A stretch of DNA of 64,000 nt from Hymenobacter properus. GTDB taxonomy: Bacteria; Bacteroidota; Bacteroidia; Cytophagales; Hymenobacteraceae. The stretch is taken from NCBI RefSeq assembly GCF_015694735.1, contig NZ_JADQDP010000004.1:1-64000 (forward strand). Reading direction: 5' to 3'. The notes below the pieces were generated by a model that was given only the letters and a program-made list of their open reading frames with translations, was not told the DNA's origin and did not search any database. This document shows, piece after piece, positions 22,593 through 30,838 of the stretch (position 1 is the stretch's first letter; each line of letters starts with the position of its first letter). Both the position numbers and the translations under genes were made by a program.

Positions 22593-22682
22593 CATCATGC
22601 AGCGCGCAGCGAAGCATCTCGCTTGTGGCAGTAATCACTGCTTCTGCGACGAATCAAGCAAGATGCTACGCTCTGCATGACG
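22593..22682. repeat. Diverged dispersed palindrome, family II
   Basis: CATGCAGCGCGCAGCGAAGC at the left and the roughly complementary AAGATGCTACGCTCTGCATG at the right enclose a short centre. It sits between convergent genes. Confidence 0.7.
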
Positions 22683-22686
22683 GCCT

Positions 22687-23625
22687 TTACTTCTCCTCTC
22701 GCGGACGCGTGGCCAGGACTTCCTGCACCGAAGTCCACCGGATTTCGGGGTAGCGGGCGTTGTCGAGCGGGCTCAGCTTGGACTGGCCGGTAAACATGTC
22801 GTGCAAGTACTGCATGCCCTGCCAGGGCGGAAACACGTCATCACTTTTGGGCATCATAGCCTTGGTGAGCTTGCTGAGGGCACCCAGCACGCCCACGCTG
22901 CCGGCCCATAGCAGGCGGAACGGCTGGCCCGTGGCGGCGCTGGCGGCCCGTTGCACGTCGCGAATGGTGGCCACTTCGCCAGCTACCCGCAGGTAGCGCG
23001 GCGTGTGCGGGTCGAGGGCGGCCGCGGCGGTAAACTCGGCGGTGTTCTCGATGGTGGTGAAGTCCAGCGGCTGATTGGCATCGCCCCAGTACACCACGCG
23101 TTTCAGGCCAAAAAGCACCACCGGAGCCTGCCCGGTTAGCAAATCGGTGAACATACCGTTGAGGACAGACGTGGCGGCAATGGGCGCCTGGTCGAGCCTT
23201 TGGTTGAACTCGCGGCGCAGGTCGAGGTTGCGGTTGCCGCCGGCGGGCAGCTTGGTGTAGTCGATGCAGTAGTCCGACGGAATAAAACGCGGCACCCCAG
23301 CCGCCACCGCCGCATCGAGCAGCCGCTTCTGGGCGTCCACAATCACCTCACGCAGGCCCGACAGTGCCGAAACTACGCAGTCGGCGCCGGCACAAGCCTG
23401 CGTCAGAGCCGTTACGCTGTTAAAATCAATTTCCACCACCGTGGCGCCCAACTCGCGCAGGACAGCCATGGCCGGACCGGTGTTGCCGCCGCGCACCAGC
23501 GCCCGCACCGCGGCCCCACGTTGCACCAAGTGCCGGGCGATACGCAGACCCAAATCGCCGGTGGCGCCGGCCAATACAATAGTAGGATGTTGAGCGGGCG
23601 GAATGGGAGCTTGCGATGGAGCCAA
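22687..23625 (-). CDS. NmrA-like/isoflavone reductase-like NAD(P)-binding protein
   Basis: 312 residues. The N-terminal Rossmann motif is TIVLAGATGDLGLRIARHL (GxxGxxG). ADCVVSALSGLREV and FIPSDYCIDYTKLPAG match the NmrA and isoflavone-reductase family of atypical short-chain dehydrogenases. These either reduce small aromatics or sense the NAD(P) redox state. It is followed on the same strand by a TetR gene and a hydrolase gene that lie upstream of it, so it may be the last gene of that group. Confidence 0.8.
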   Translation of the reverse strand: MAPSQAPIPPAQHPTIVLAGATGDLGLRIARHLVQRGAAVRALVRGGNTGPAMAVLRELGATVVEIDFNSVTALTQACAGADCVVSALSGLREVIVDAQKRLLDAAVAAGVPRFIPSDYCIDYTKLPAGGNRNLDLRREFNQRLDQAPIAATSVLNGMFTDLLTGQAPVVLFGLKRVVYWGDANQPLDFTTIENTAEFTAAAALDPHTPRYLRVAGEVATIRDVQRAASAATGQPFRLLWAGSVGVLGALSKLTKAMMPKSDDVFPPWQGMQYLHDMFTGQSKLSPLDNARYPEIRWTSVQEVLATRPREEK

Positions 23626-23700
23626 AACAAAGTGGTTTTAGGGTGCGTGAACGGTGCTGCTTACGCGCCCGCACGCACTGAAGATGCCCGCCGTCGCCTT

Positions 23701-24627
23701 TTACCCAATAAAGGCCACGCCCGCCTGCACCACAGCGGCATCGCGCAAAATGCGGTTGTGCCCCAGCCCTTTGGTAGCCTGCAGCGTTGCGCCCGGCCAG
23801 GCAGCAGCTATTTGACGGCCTTCGGCAAAAGGAATGATTTCGTCGTCCTCGTCGTGCAGCACCAGCACCCGCTCGGTGCCAGCCGTGGGACCCGCCACGG
23901 CCGCCCCAAACGACTCGGCCGTGCGGCCCGTGGCCTGCTGCACGTAGCGGGCAAACTGCTCCACGAACGTGCGAGGCAAGTGCAGAAAATCCGCAAACCG
24001 CCCAGCCACGGCCCGCGGGCCGATGGGCGTACTCAGCAGCACCAGACGTGGCAGCGGCTGCCCGCCCGGCAGGCGCACCGGCAAGCCCGCCACCGCCGCC
24101 CCGCCAAACGAATGCGCCACAATGGCGCGCACCTCCCCCACCGCATCAACGACGGCCTGCACCGCCCCGCCAAAGTCCGTGAGCGTAGTCATCTTGCCGC
24201 TGGAAGCGCCATGGGCCGGCCCGTCGAGGGCCACCACGCGGTAGCCCGCCGCCAGCAGCGGCTGCACCCAGGCCCGCCAGAAGCTGGCCCGGTGCTCCCA
24301 ACCGTGCACCAGCACCACGGCCGGCGCTGCGCCTGGGCCCCATTCATACACCGCCACAGAGCCGGCGCCGGAAGCAACGGTGCGGCGCCGGGCATCGGCC
24401 AGTGCAGGCACCTCCCAATCTTTTTGCGGCAGCCGACGCGGCGTGCAAAACACCTGCCAGGCTCGCCGGAACGCCAGGCCGGGCGCCATGACCGAGAGTA
24501 CCTTCAGCTGCCCGCGCAACAGCCGCAAGCCCGCCGGCGGCGAGGGGTAGCGCACCCGTGGGGCGGCAGGGCGCGCCGGAGCTTCGAGCGGAAAATAGTC
24601 GTGGGCGGGCGAGAAGGTGTTGGTCAT
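23701..24627 (-). CDS. Alpha/beta hydrolase
   Basis: 308 residues. Oxyanion motif VLVHGWEHRASF, nucleophile elbow AHSFGG (Ser), acid in VLHDEDDEIIPF and terminal His in GLGHNRIL make a complete catalytic triad. No signal peptide, so it is cytoplasmic. It lies 44 bases downstream of the tetR gene on the same strand, suggesting co-transcription and control by that repressor. Substrate unknown. Confidence 0.85.
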   Translation of the reverse strand: MTNTFSPAHDYFPLEAPARPAAPRVRYPSPPAGLRLLRGQLKVLSVMAPGLAFRRAWQVFCTPRRLPQKDWEVPALADARRRTVASGAGSVAVYEWGPGAAPAVVLVHGWEHRASFWRAWVQPLLAAGYRVVALDGPAHGASSGKMTTLTDFGGAVQAVVDAVGEVRAIVAHSFGGAAVAGLPVRLPGGQPLPRLVLLSTPIGPRAVAGRFADFLHLPRTFVEQFARYVQQATGRTAESFGAAVAGPTAGTERVLVLHDEDDEIIPFAEGRQIAAAWPGATLQATKGLGHNRILRDAAVVQAGVAFIG

Positions 24628-24671
24628 AGCGCAGGTGAAAAAGAATGTAAAACCGGCATGTTGCCGCTATA

Positions 24672-25265
24672 TCAGGCCAGCAGCTCCAGCCGCAGCTGAC
24701 CCACAATGACCTGAAACGGGGTTTCGTCGTGCACGCGGGCGGCCTGTAGCGCCCCGGCCAGCGTGATGAGCACCTGCGCCGCCTTAGCCGCCGGGCTGCC
24801 CACAAAACGCAGGCCGCCCGTGGCGCGGCCCACGGCCAGCACTTGGGCCAGCCACTCGGTCAGTTCCCGGTTGAAGGTGCGCAGTTCGGCCTGCATGGCG
24901 GGCGGCAGGGTGCGGAAGTCGGCCGCTAGTGCGCCGAACAGGCACACCCGGCGGTCGTGGCCCAGGTGGTTGTCATACACGGCCAGCAGGGCTTCGAATT
25001 GGGCGGCCGGTGGCAAGTCGGCCACACGGGGCAGGTCGCGCCACTTGCGCAGGCGCCGCAGCTGGCGGGTCACCAGGGCCGTGCCTAGGTCGTCCTTGCT
25101 GGGGTAATGATAGTGAATGGCCGCTGGTTTCACGCCCAATTCCTTAGCCAGGTGCTGGTAACTGAAGGCATTGAAGCCCCGCTCCAGCAGCAGCGTTTCG
25201 GCCAGGTCGAGAATGCGAGTGCGGGTGTCCGGTGCGAGGGCGGCTTGATGTGCTGGATTTGACAT
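24672..25265 (-). CDS. TetR family transcriptional regulator
   Basis: 197 residues. The N-terminal helix-turn-helix is ILDLAETLLLERGFNAFSYQ followed by HLAKELGVKPAAIHYHYPSK, typical of TetR proteins, with a C-terminal ligand domain. A perfect 18-bp palindrome lies in its own promoter, implying autoregulation. The adjacent hydrolase and NmrA-like genes are the likely targets. Confidence 0.9.
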   Translation of the reverse strand: MSNPAHQAALAPDTRTRILDLAETLLLERGFNAFSYQHLAKELGVKPAAIHYHYPSKDDLGTALVTRQLRRLRKWRDLPRVADLPPAAQFEALLAVYDNHLGHDRRVCLFGALAADFRTLPPAMQAELRTFNRELTEWLAQVLAVGRATGGLRFVGSPAAKAAQVLITLAGALQAARVHDETPFQVIVGQLRLELLA

Positions 25266-25272
25266 TACGGAA

Positions 25273-25280
25273 CAAAGATA
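25273..25280 (-). promoter_or_regulatory. -7 element of the tetR promoter
   Basis: On the minus strand TATCTTTG matches TAnnTTTG. It ends seven bases before the ATG at 25265, so the message is probably almost leaderless. Confidence 0.55.
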
Positions 25281-25286
25281 ATACTT

Positions 25287-25304
25287 ACTTACTAATTAGT
25301 AAGT
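25287..25304. promoter_or_regulatory. TetR operator, perfect 18-bp palindrome
   Basis: ACTTACTAATTAGTAAGT is its own reverse complement. It sits just upstream of the tetR -7 element, where bound repressor would block RNA polymerase. Confidence 0.75.
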
Positions 25305-25320
25305 TTCTTTATAAAAATAA

Positions 25321-25355
25321 AAAAAGCCCCTTATCTGCATGGAGAAGGGGCTTTT
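25321..25355 (-). terminator. Intrinsic terminator of the RecE-like gene
   Basis: AAAAAGCCCCTT and AGAAGGGGCTTTT pair around a 9-base loop, directly past the minus-strand stop at 25382. Confidence 0.8.
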
Positions 25356-25381
25356 CTATAAACCGATGGGTATTAGATTCT

Positions 25382-26098
25382 CTATTCTTCCGGCCCCAGG
25401 CCCAGGGCATCAACCGCGGCCTGCACGGCGTCGGCACGGTAGGCGGGGGCGGTGGCGGGCGCCTTCAGCAGGCGCAGCAGGCGCTGGTACTTCTGGCGGC
25501 CTTCGGCCAGCATCTGCGGGCTCACCTCAATGGTGAACACGCCGAAGGGCTCAACTTTCTGCACGCCCACCAGCAGAAACCGTTCGGCCTGCAGGGCATC
25601 GGTGTAGAAAGCGGCCTGGCGGTCGTAATCATAAGCCGAGCATTGCCAGAGGAAGTGGTCGGCATCGCGCGCCATGGTGGTTTTGAAGTCGATGATGGTA
25701 AAAGGGTGCTCCGGGTTGTCCACGATGAGGTCGGCGCGCAGCTTGCAGAGCGTATCGGTCTCTGGCTCTGTGAACAGGGCGCTCATTTCGGGACGGCCCA
25801 CGGCCAGCAGCTCGTTCAACCGAGTATCCATCTTCACGCCATCCACCAGCCACCACACCAGCGTGTCGTTGAGGCCCGGCTGGCCGGCCACATAGTCGTC
25901 GGGTTCCAGCAGGGCCGTATGGAAGGCGGTGCCGAAGCTCAGGGCACCGTCGTTGGCACTGCTTTGGGCGCGCGCGGGGCGGCCGTCGAGGGCATCGCGC
26001 AGGCGTGAGAGGTCCGAGTTGGCCACGGCGGGCAGGGCGCGGTAGGTATCGTAGTCGAGACGCAGCAGGTCGGGGCGCGGAGCAGAAGGAGTGGGCAT
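25382..26098 (-). CDS. PD-(D/E)XK nuclease-like protein (RecE/exonuclease VIII type)
   Basis: 238 residues from ATG 26098. The pattern fits the PDDEXK-like exodeoxyribonuclease 8 family: ALSFGTAFHTALLEPDDY, LRADLIVD, IIDFKTT (the D-x-K core) and YDYDRQAAFYTDAL. RecE-like enzymes degrade one strand of duplex DNA and usually pair with a RecT annealase in phages. No recT or phage genes are nearby, so this may be a domesticated stand-alone copy. Confidence 0.8.
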   Translation of the reverse strand: MPTPSAPRPDLLRLDYDTYRALPAVANSDLSRLRDALDGRPARAQSSANDGALSFGTAFHTALLEPDDYVAGQPGLNDTLVWWLVDGVKMDTRLNELLAVGRPEMSALFTEPETDTLCKLRADLIVDNPEHPFTIIDFKTTMARDADHFLWQCSAYDYDRQAAFYTDALQAERFLLVGVQKVEPFGVFTIEVSPQMLAEGRQKYQRLLRLLKAPATAPAYRADAVQAAVDALGLGPEE

Positions 26099-26203
26099 AG
26101 GCCTTAAACAGCAAAACGCCCCAATTGGTGGCGCCGCTGCCACAAGAAAAGGGCTGGTTGCCGCCGAACAGCAACCAGCCCCGCTATTTAGTTGGCCCTT
26201 CCT

Positions 26204-27547
26204 TTAATGCGTGAGAAAATACAGCCCCAGCTTCAGGCGGTTTTCGCTGCGCTTGGGGCCGCCCAGCACCACCCGCTCCGGGCTGGCACCGGCACCAGAG
26301 GCCAGCAGGATGCCGTTGTTGTCGAGCGTGTGGTCGACCACGGCCTGACAATAATCGGTAGCCACGAAAGTGTAGCTGGCAGTTTCCAGTCCCGTCACGT
26401 TCGAGACCCCACTTTGGTACGGAATGGCCAGTGCCGCCGTGCTGCCGCCGATGGTGCTGCCCTGCTGGTTGCCGCGGGTGCTCAAGTAGGCCACCAGCGA
26501 GTTGGGCGGCGCCAGGTAGCGGGTAGCCGAGCCGGGCACTACCTCCAGCGTCAGGTTGGCCTGCACAATGGTGAGCCGCGAGCCAAAGCTGCGCAAGTCG
26601 TTCAGATACGGTATTTCGAGCTTGACCTGCCAGCCCAGGGCGCCGTCGATGTAGGCCTCCTGCGCCGTGCGGGCCACGTCGAGCGCCTGCAACGAAGCGC
26701 TGAGCGGAGCTAGCAAGGTGCCGGTACGGTCGGACGTGACCTGGTAGAAATGCTTGCCGCCCGAAGCCAGCGTAAACGCCTTGGTGATGACGGTACCAGG
26801 GTCAATGGGCGAGTGCGTGTAAAGATTAAGGGCGCCGCCCTCGGTGCTGAGTTGCGTGCGCAGCAGCGCGGCATCGTCGGTGGAGCCGGGCGCGAGCACT
26901 AGGCCGGCCAGGCGATTGTTCAGCTCGGCATCGGTGTTGAGGCTGCCGGCCAGGCCGGCGCTCAGCAGCTCGCGGCCCAGGGCATCGGCCAAGCGCAGGC
27001 GCAGGGTGCGCACGCTGGGGCGGGCCGCAAAAGGCCGGGTGCTGCGGCCCTGGTTGAGCGCGGCCGCATCGTAGCCCAGCTGGCTGAAGGCGTAGTAGTT
27101 TTTCGTAGGCACCAGAGCGTCGCGCAGGCGGTGCACTTCCAGGTTTTGCAGCTGGGTGGTGTCGCCGTAGCGGTAGGCGTCGGGCTTGAGCACCAGCACC
27201 AGCGAGTCGTACACCTCGTCGCTGGCCGGAATGTAGGCAGCGCCCAGGCCTACCTGGAAGTAGCTGCGCGCCGTGATGGTGCCCAGGCGCGGGGCTTGGT
27301 AGCGCCCCACCAGCAGGTTGTCGCTGGCCGAGGTCAGCACCGAGTCGTGCCACACCGTGGCCACGCGCACCGTCAGGGTATCCACGTAAAAGGCATCATT
27401 GGCCACGCCGGTGGCGGGGGCATCCACGGTGATGTTGCCCACGGGGTCGCAGGCAGCGCAGGCCCAGAGCAGTCCCAGCAGGCCCAGCAGCCAGTGCCCG
27501 GCCCGCAACCAGCGCGCGGCGCGGGTAGCCGAGGCCTTAGTCCACAT
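26204..27547 (-). CDS. DUF4270 lipoprotein
   Basis: 447 residues from ATG 27547, overlapping the upstream Kelch gene by 11 bases. The N-terminus GHWLLGLLGLLWACAACDP has a lipoprotein signal and cysteine. The body, with DTLTVRVATVWHDSVLTSA, LLVGRYQAPRLGTITARSYF and YQVTSDRTG-like segments, matches the DUF4270 family of Bacteroidetes. These are outer-membrane-associated proteins of unknown function often found beside Kelch-repeat proteins, as here. Confidence 0.75.
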   Translation of the reverse strand: MWTKASATRAARWLRAGHWLLGLLGLLWACAACDPVGNITVDAPATGVANDAFYVDTLTVRVATVWHDSVLTSASDNLLVGRYQAPRLGTITARSYFQVGLGAAYIPASDEVYDSLVLVLKPDAYRYGDTTQLQNLEVHRLRDALVPTKNYYAFSQLGYDAAALNQGRSTRPFAARPSVRTLRLRLADALGRELLSAGLAGSLNTDAELNNRLAGLVLAPGSTDDAALLRTQLSTEGGALNLYTHSPIDPGTVITKAFTLASGGKHFYQVTSDRTGTLLAPLSASLQALDVARTAQEAYIDGALGWQVKLEIPYLNDLRSFGSRLTIVQANLTLEVVPGSATRYLAPPNSLVAYLSTRGNQQGSTIGGSTAALAIPYQSGVSNVTGLETASYTFVATDYCQAVVDHTLDNNGILLASGAGASPERVVLGGPKRSENRLKLGLYFLTH

Positions 27548-28538
27548 CGGCATTGGAGTCGAGTATCCAAAGGTCGTCGTAGCGCGTGCTACCGCTGGCG
27601 CCCAGGGCCACGTAGCCCGCATCGCCCAACCCAAAGCCCACGCCCGATATGCGGGTAGCGCCGCTGAAATCGGTTTTCTGGTACCAGTTGTCGTCCGTCG
27701 GGCTGTAGGCCCAGCAGCTCAGTAGGGCGGTGTCTTTGTTGCCCAGGGCCACGTAGCCGTTGTTGCCGATGGTGAAGGCCACCGCGTAGGCCCGCGGCAC
27801 GGCGCTGAAGTCGAAACCCGTGCCGTTGGTGTCGGTGCCTTCCAGCTTGCGGTGCTCGGTCCAGGTTTCGGTGGCGGGGTTGTAGCTCCAGTTATCGGTT
27901 TCGTACACGCCGTTGTCGAGGCCGGTGCAGATGTAGCCCTCGTTATTGGCCACGAAAGCCACCGCCCCCAGGCGCTTGTTGCCACCAAAGCTGGGTTTCT
28001 GCGTCCAGACGTTGGTCAGAGGGTCGTACTGCCAGAAGTCTTTCTTGTAGTTGCCGTCGTAGCCCGTGCCCACGTAGCCCTTGTCGTTGATGGCGAAGGC
28101 CACGGCCCCGTAGCGGGCACTGCCGGCAAAGTCGGCCTTCTGCGTCCAGGTATTGGCCGCGGGGTCGAATTCCCAGAAGTCCTTGAGGCGGTTCAGGCCG
28201 TCATAGCCGGTGCCCACGTAGCCTTTGCCGTTGGCCGCAAAGCCGATAGCGAAGTAGCGCCCCACGCCCGGGAAGGAAGCACACTGCTTCCAGGTGTTGG
28301 TGCTGGGGGTGTATTCCCAGAAATCGGTGAATTTGTCGGTGCCGTCGGTGCCGAGGCCCACGTAGGCCTTGCCATTCAGCACGAAGCTCACCGCGCCGTT
28401 GCGGGCCAGGCCTTCAAATTGGGAGCGTTTGTACCAGGCGCCTACCACGTAGTCTACATCGGCAGAATCTTTGGTGCAGCTACTCAGGGCACCGGTCAGC
28501 AATAGCAGCAGGACTGCCAGCAAGCGTGTTTTTTTCAT
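27537..28538 (-). CDS. Kelch-repeat lipoprotein
   Basis: 333 residues. Signal MKKTRLLAVLLLLLTGALSSC ends in a lipobox cysteine. About six repeats of the type GYVGTGYDG-x-KDFWxYDPxTNxWTQK follow, consistent with a six-bladed Kelch beta-propeller. Overlaps the DUF4270 gene by 11 bases and probably forms one operon with it. A surface interaction role is likely; the ligand is unknown. Confidence 0.85.
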   Translation of the reverse strand: MKKTRLLAVLLLLLTGALSSCTKDSADVDYVVGAWYKRSQFEGLARNGAVSFVLNGKAYVGLGTDGTDKFTDFWEYTPSTNTWKQCASFPGVGRYFAIGFAANGKGYVGTGYDGLNRLKDFWEFDPAANTWTQKADFAGSARYGAVAFAINDKGYVGTGYDGNYKKDFWQYDPLTNVWTQKPSFGGNKRLGAVAFVANNEGYICTGLDNGVYETDNWSYNPATETWTEHRKLEGTDTNGTGFDFSAVPRAYAVAFTIGNNGYVALGNKDTALLSCWAYSPTDDNWYQKTDFSGATRISGVGFGLGDAGYVALGASGSTRYDDLWILDSNADVD

Positions 28539-28765
28539 ACAAAAAGGGATGGTGAAATATGCCTAGAGGAGGCCTGCAGCACGAACTCCAGTTGCAACCC
28601 CACTTGTCCGGCCTCCTCTGTTTCGGCCCAAACCACGCTTTCATCCCCCCAAACCGGCAACTAACATCGACCAACCCACCGCATTCGTAGCCGGTTTCTG
28701 GGTCCTGTCGTACGAGCTAAATCCGGCTTTTTGCCTTTCACCCGCTCTCCCCTCCCCCATTTGCC

Positions 28766-29182
28766 ATGTGGATTCCCTACGCGCTGCTCTCGGCCTTCTT
28801 TGCCGCCCTCACCGCCATTTTTGCCAAAGTCGGTATCAAGGGCGTCGACTCCGACCTTGCCACCGCCATTCGCACCACGGTCATTCTGCTCCTGGCCTGG
28901 GGCATTGCCCTAGCGCGTGGGGCCACTGCCGGGCTACCGACCCTCACGCAGCGCACCTGGCTGTTTCTGGTGCTGTCGGGCTTGGCCACGGGAGCGTCGT
29001 GGCTGTGCTACTTCCGGGCCCTGCAGCTAGGCCCCGTGACCCGGGTGGCCCCAGTCGATAAACTAAGTGTGGCGCTGTCACTGCTTTTGGCAGTAGTGTT
29101 TTTAGGAGAATCGATTTCAATGCGCGGTGCCGTGGGCGCAGGTCTTATCCTGGCCGGTGCCGTGGTACTGGTATGGGCCTAG
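28766..29182 (+). CDS. EamA/DMT family transporter, half-size
   Basis: 138 residues with four or five membrane helices, equal to one EamA unit (WIPYALLSAFFAALTAIFAK, FRALQLGPVTRVAPVDKLSV, VVFLGESISMRGAVGAGLIL). Full drug/metabolite transporters have two such units; half-size ones act as dimers. Substrate unknown. Confidence 0.85.
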   Translation: MWIPYALLSAFFAALTAIFAKVGIKGVDSDLATAIRTTVILLLAWGIALARGATAGLPTLTQRTWLFLVLSGLATGASWLCYFRALQLGPVTRVAPVDKLSVALSLLLAVVFLGESISMRGAVGAGLILAGAVVLVWA

Positions 29183-29435
29183 CCCATTTCCAGTTCCCAA
29201 CAAACCACCCCTGGTAACTGCCTGACGACCATCTGCGGGTCAGCCGGGCGCCGGTACGTCACGTCTAGTGACCAAATCGATTTTAACCGAGGCCCCCCTT
29301 GCCAAAGCCAGCAAGCCCGATAGACCAGTTCATGAAATTGGACTTTACTGGCTTATTATATAATTCACGAATCTTTAATTCGATTTCGTTGTAAAAGGAG
29401 GGTTGCATTACTATCGCAATAATCCAGTTTTTACT

Positions 29436-30734
29436 ATGAAAAAGATTTTTTCACTCCTCCTATTAGCTATAGCAATAAATAGTATTATTACTATTAATGC
29501 TTTTGCTCAGCGCCAATGCACTTACCGGGCCGTTAGCAGTGGTTTGTTCTCCAGCCCCAGCACTTGGAATTCTAACTGCGGCGGCGCGCCTACTTCTGAC
29601 AGCGATGCTATTATCATCATCGACGGCTTCGACGTATCGCTCGACACCAATTACAAAGTGGCCAAAAACGGTTCCATCAGCGTGCTGAACGCCGGGTCGC
29701 TGGTGGGCGGCGCCGACTTGATAGTGGGCGATGGCACCGGCGCGCAGGTGAATACCTGGCTCACGGTTTCGCCCGGCAGCACCGTGCGGGTGGCGCAGCT
29801 CACCGTCAACAAAGCCACGGTCAATGTCGACGCCCCCCTCAACGCCGCCGCCCCCACCACCCTGGCCACCGACTGCAACTTGGTGCTAATGAACTCCAAC
29901 ATCACCGACGACAGCCGCGTGATGATTAACGGCAACGTGGACGTAACCGGCGGCGGGGCCAACAACACCCTTTGCGGCACCGGCAGCGTGCGCATCACGG
30001 GCTGCGTGTACGGCGGCAACGGCGCGGTAAATAAGCTGGCCAACAACTGCGCGGCCTCACTCGTGACTACCGTGTGCGCCCAGCAGGCCACCACCGGCTG
30101 CCCCGGCCCCGTGGCCGGCGCCAACGCCAACGAGCGGGCCTGCGACGCCTTGGTCACGGCTTGCCCCAAGCCACTTCCCGTCGAGCTGGTCATCTTCTCG
30201 GCTACGGCCACCGATAAAAAGCAAGTAGCCCTGCACTGGGTGACGGCTTCGGAAAAGAACAGCCGCAACTTCGCGGTCGAACGCTCGATGGATGGCAAGA
30301 CATTCAGCAGCTTTGCCACGGTAGAAGCAGCCGGCGTTTCCCAAACCCAAAAAGCCTACAACTTCATTGACGAGCAGCCCCTGCCCGGCGTCAGCTACTA
30401 CCGCCTGCGCCAAGTTGATTTGGACGGCACCACCACCTACTCAGGCGTGCGCACCGTGAAGCTGGGCAGCGCCAGCAGCGAAACCCTGGCCGTGTACCCC
30501 GGTAGCACGCCCCGCCAGTGGGTGGTGCTCAGCACCCTGCCCGCCGAGGCGCTGGTTGCGCCTGCCACAGTGCAAGTATTCGACGCCGTGGGCCGCCTCC
30601 AAAAGGCCACGCCCGTAGCCGACGCTTCCCAAACCGGCCGCTGGGCCCTCGACCTGGGCCCGCTGCCCACAGGCGTTTACATCGTGCGCCTCGTGACGGT
30701 AGCCGGCACCTTCAGCCAGCGCATCGCGCAGTAA
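29436..30734 (+). CDS. T9SS-exported protein with C-terminal sorting domain
   Basis: 432 residues from ATG 29436, with signal peptide MKKIFSLLLLAIAINSIITI ending at AFAQR. The N-terminal half has short beta repeats rich in Asn, Thr and Gly (ITGCVYGGNGAVNKLAN) and scattered Cys. The C-terminal part begins LPVELVIFSATATDKKQVAL and contains a domain often found before sorting signals (NFAVERSMDGKTFSSFATVE, YYRLRQVDLDG). It ends with a type A-like sorting domain (GVYIVRLVTVAGTFSQRIAQ). Function unknown. Confidence 0.8.
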   Translation: MKKIFSLLLLAIAINSIITINAFAQRQCTYRAVSSGLFSSPSTWNSNCGGAPTSDSDAIIIIDGFDVSLDTNYKVAKNGSISVLNAGSLVGGADLIVGDGTGAQVNTWLTVSPGSTVRVAQLTVNKATVNVDAPLNAAAPTTLATDCNLVLMNSNITDDSRVMINGNVDVTGGGANNTLCGTGSVRITGCVYGGNGAVNKLANNCAASLVTTVCAQQATTGCPGPVAGANANERACDALVTACPKPLPVELVIFSATATDKKQVALHWVTASEKNSRNFAVERSMDGKTFSSFATVEAAGVSQTQKAYNFIDEQPLPGVSYYRLRQVDLDGTTTYSGVRTVKLGSASSETLAVYPGSTPRQWVVLSTLPAEALVAPATVQVFDAVGRLQKATPVADASQTGRWALDLGPLPTGVYIVRLVTVAGTFSQRIAQ

Positions 30735-30740
30735 TGCTTT

Positions 30741-30808
30741 GAGTAGCCAGGCAATAAAAAAAGCCGTTCCTGCCAGTCAGGAACGGCTTTTTTATTGCCT
30801 GGCTACTC
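30741..30808. terminator. Long bidirectional terminator with a stem of about 31 bp
   Basis: GAGTAGCCAGGCAAT, an A run and GCCGTTCCTG are mirrored by CAGGAACGGC, a T run and ATTGCCTGGCTACTC around a 5-base loop; only one base is unpaired. It lies between the convergent T9SS gene and argH and can serve both. Confidence 0.85.
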
Positions 30809-30838
30809 GGCGTGGCACTAATTGCCAGAAGCAAGCAA

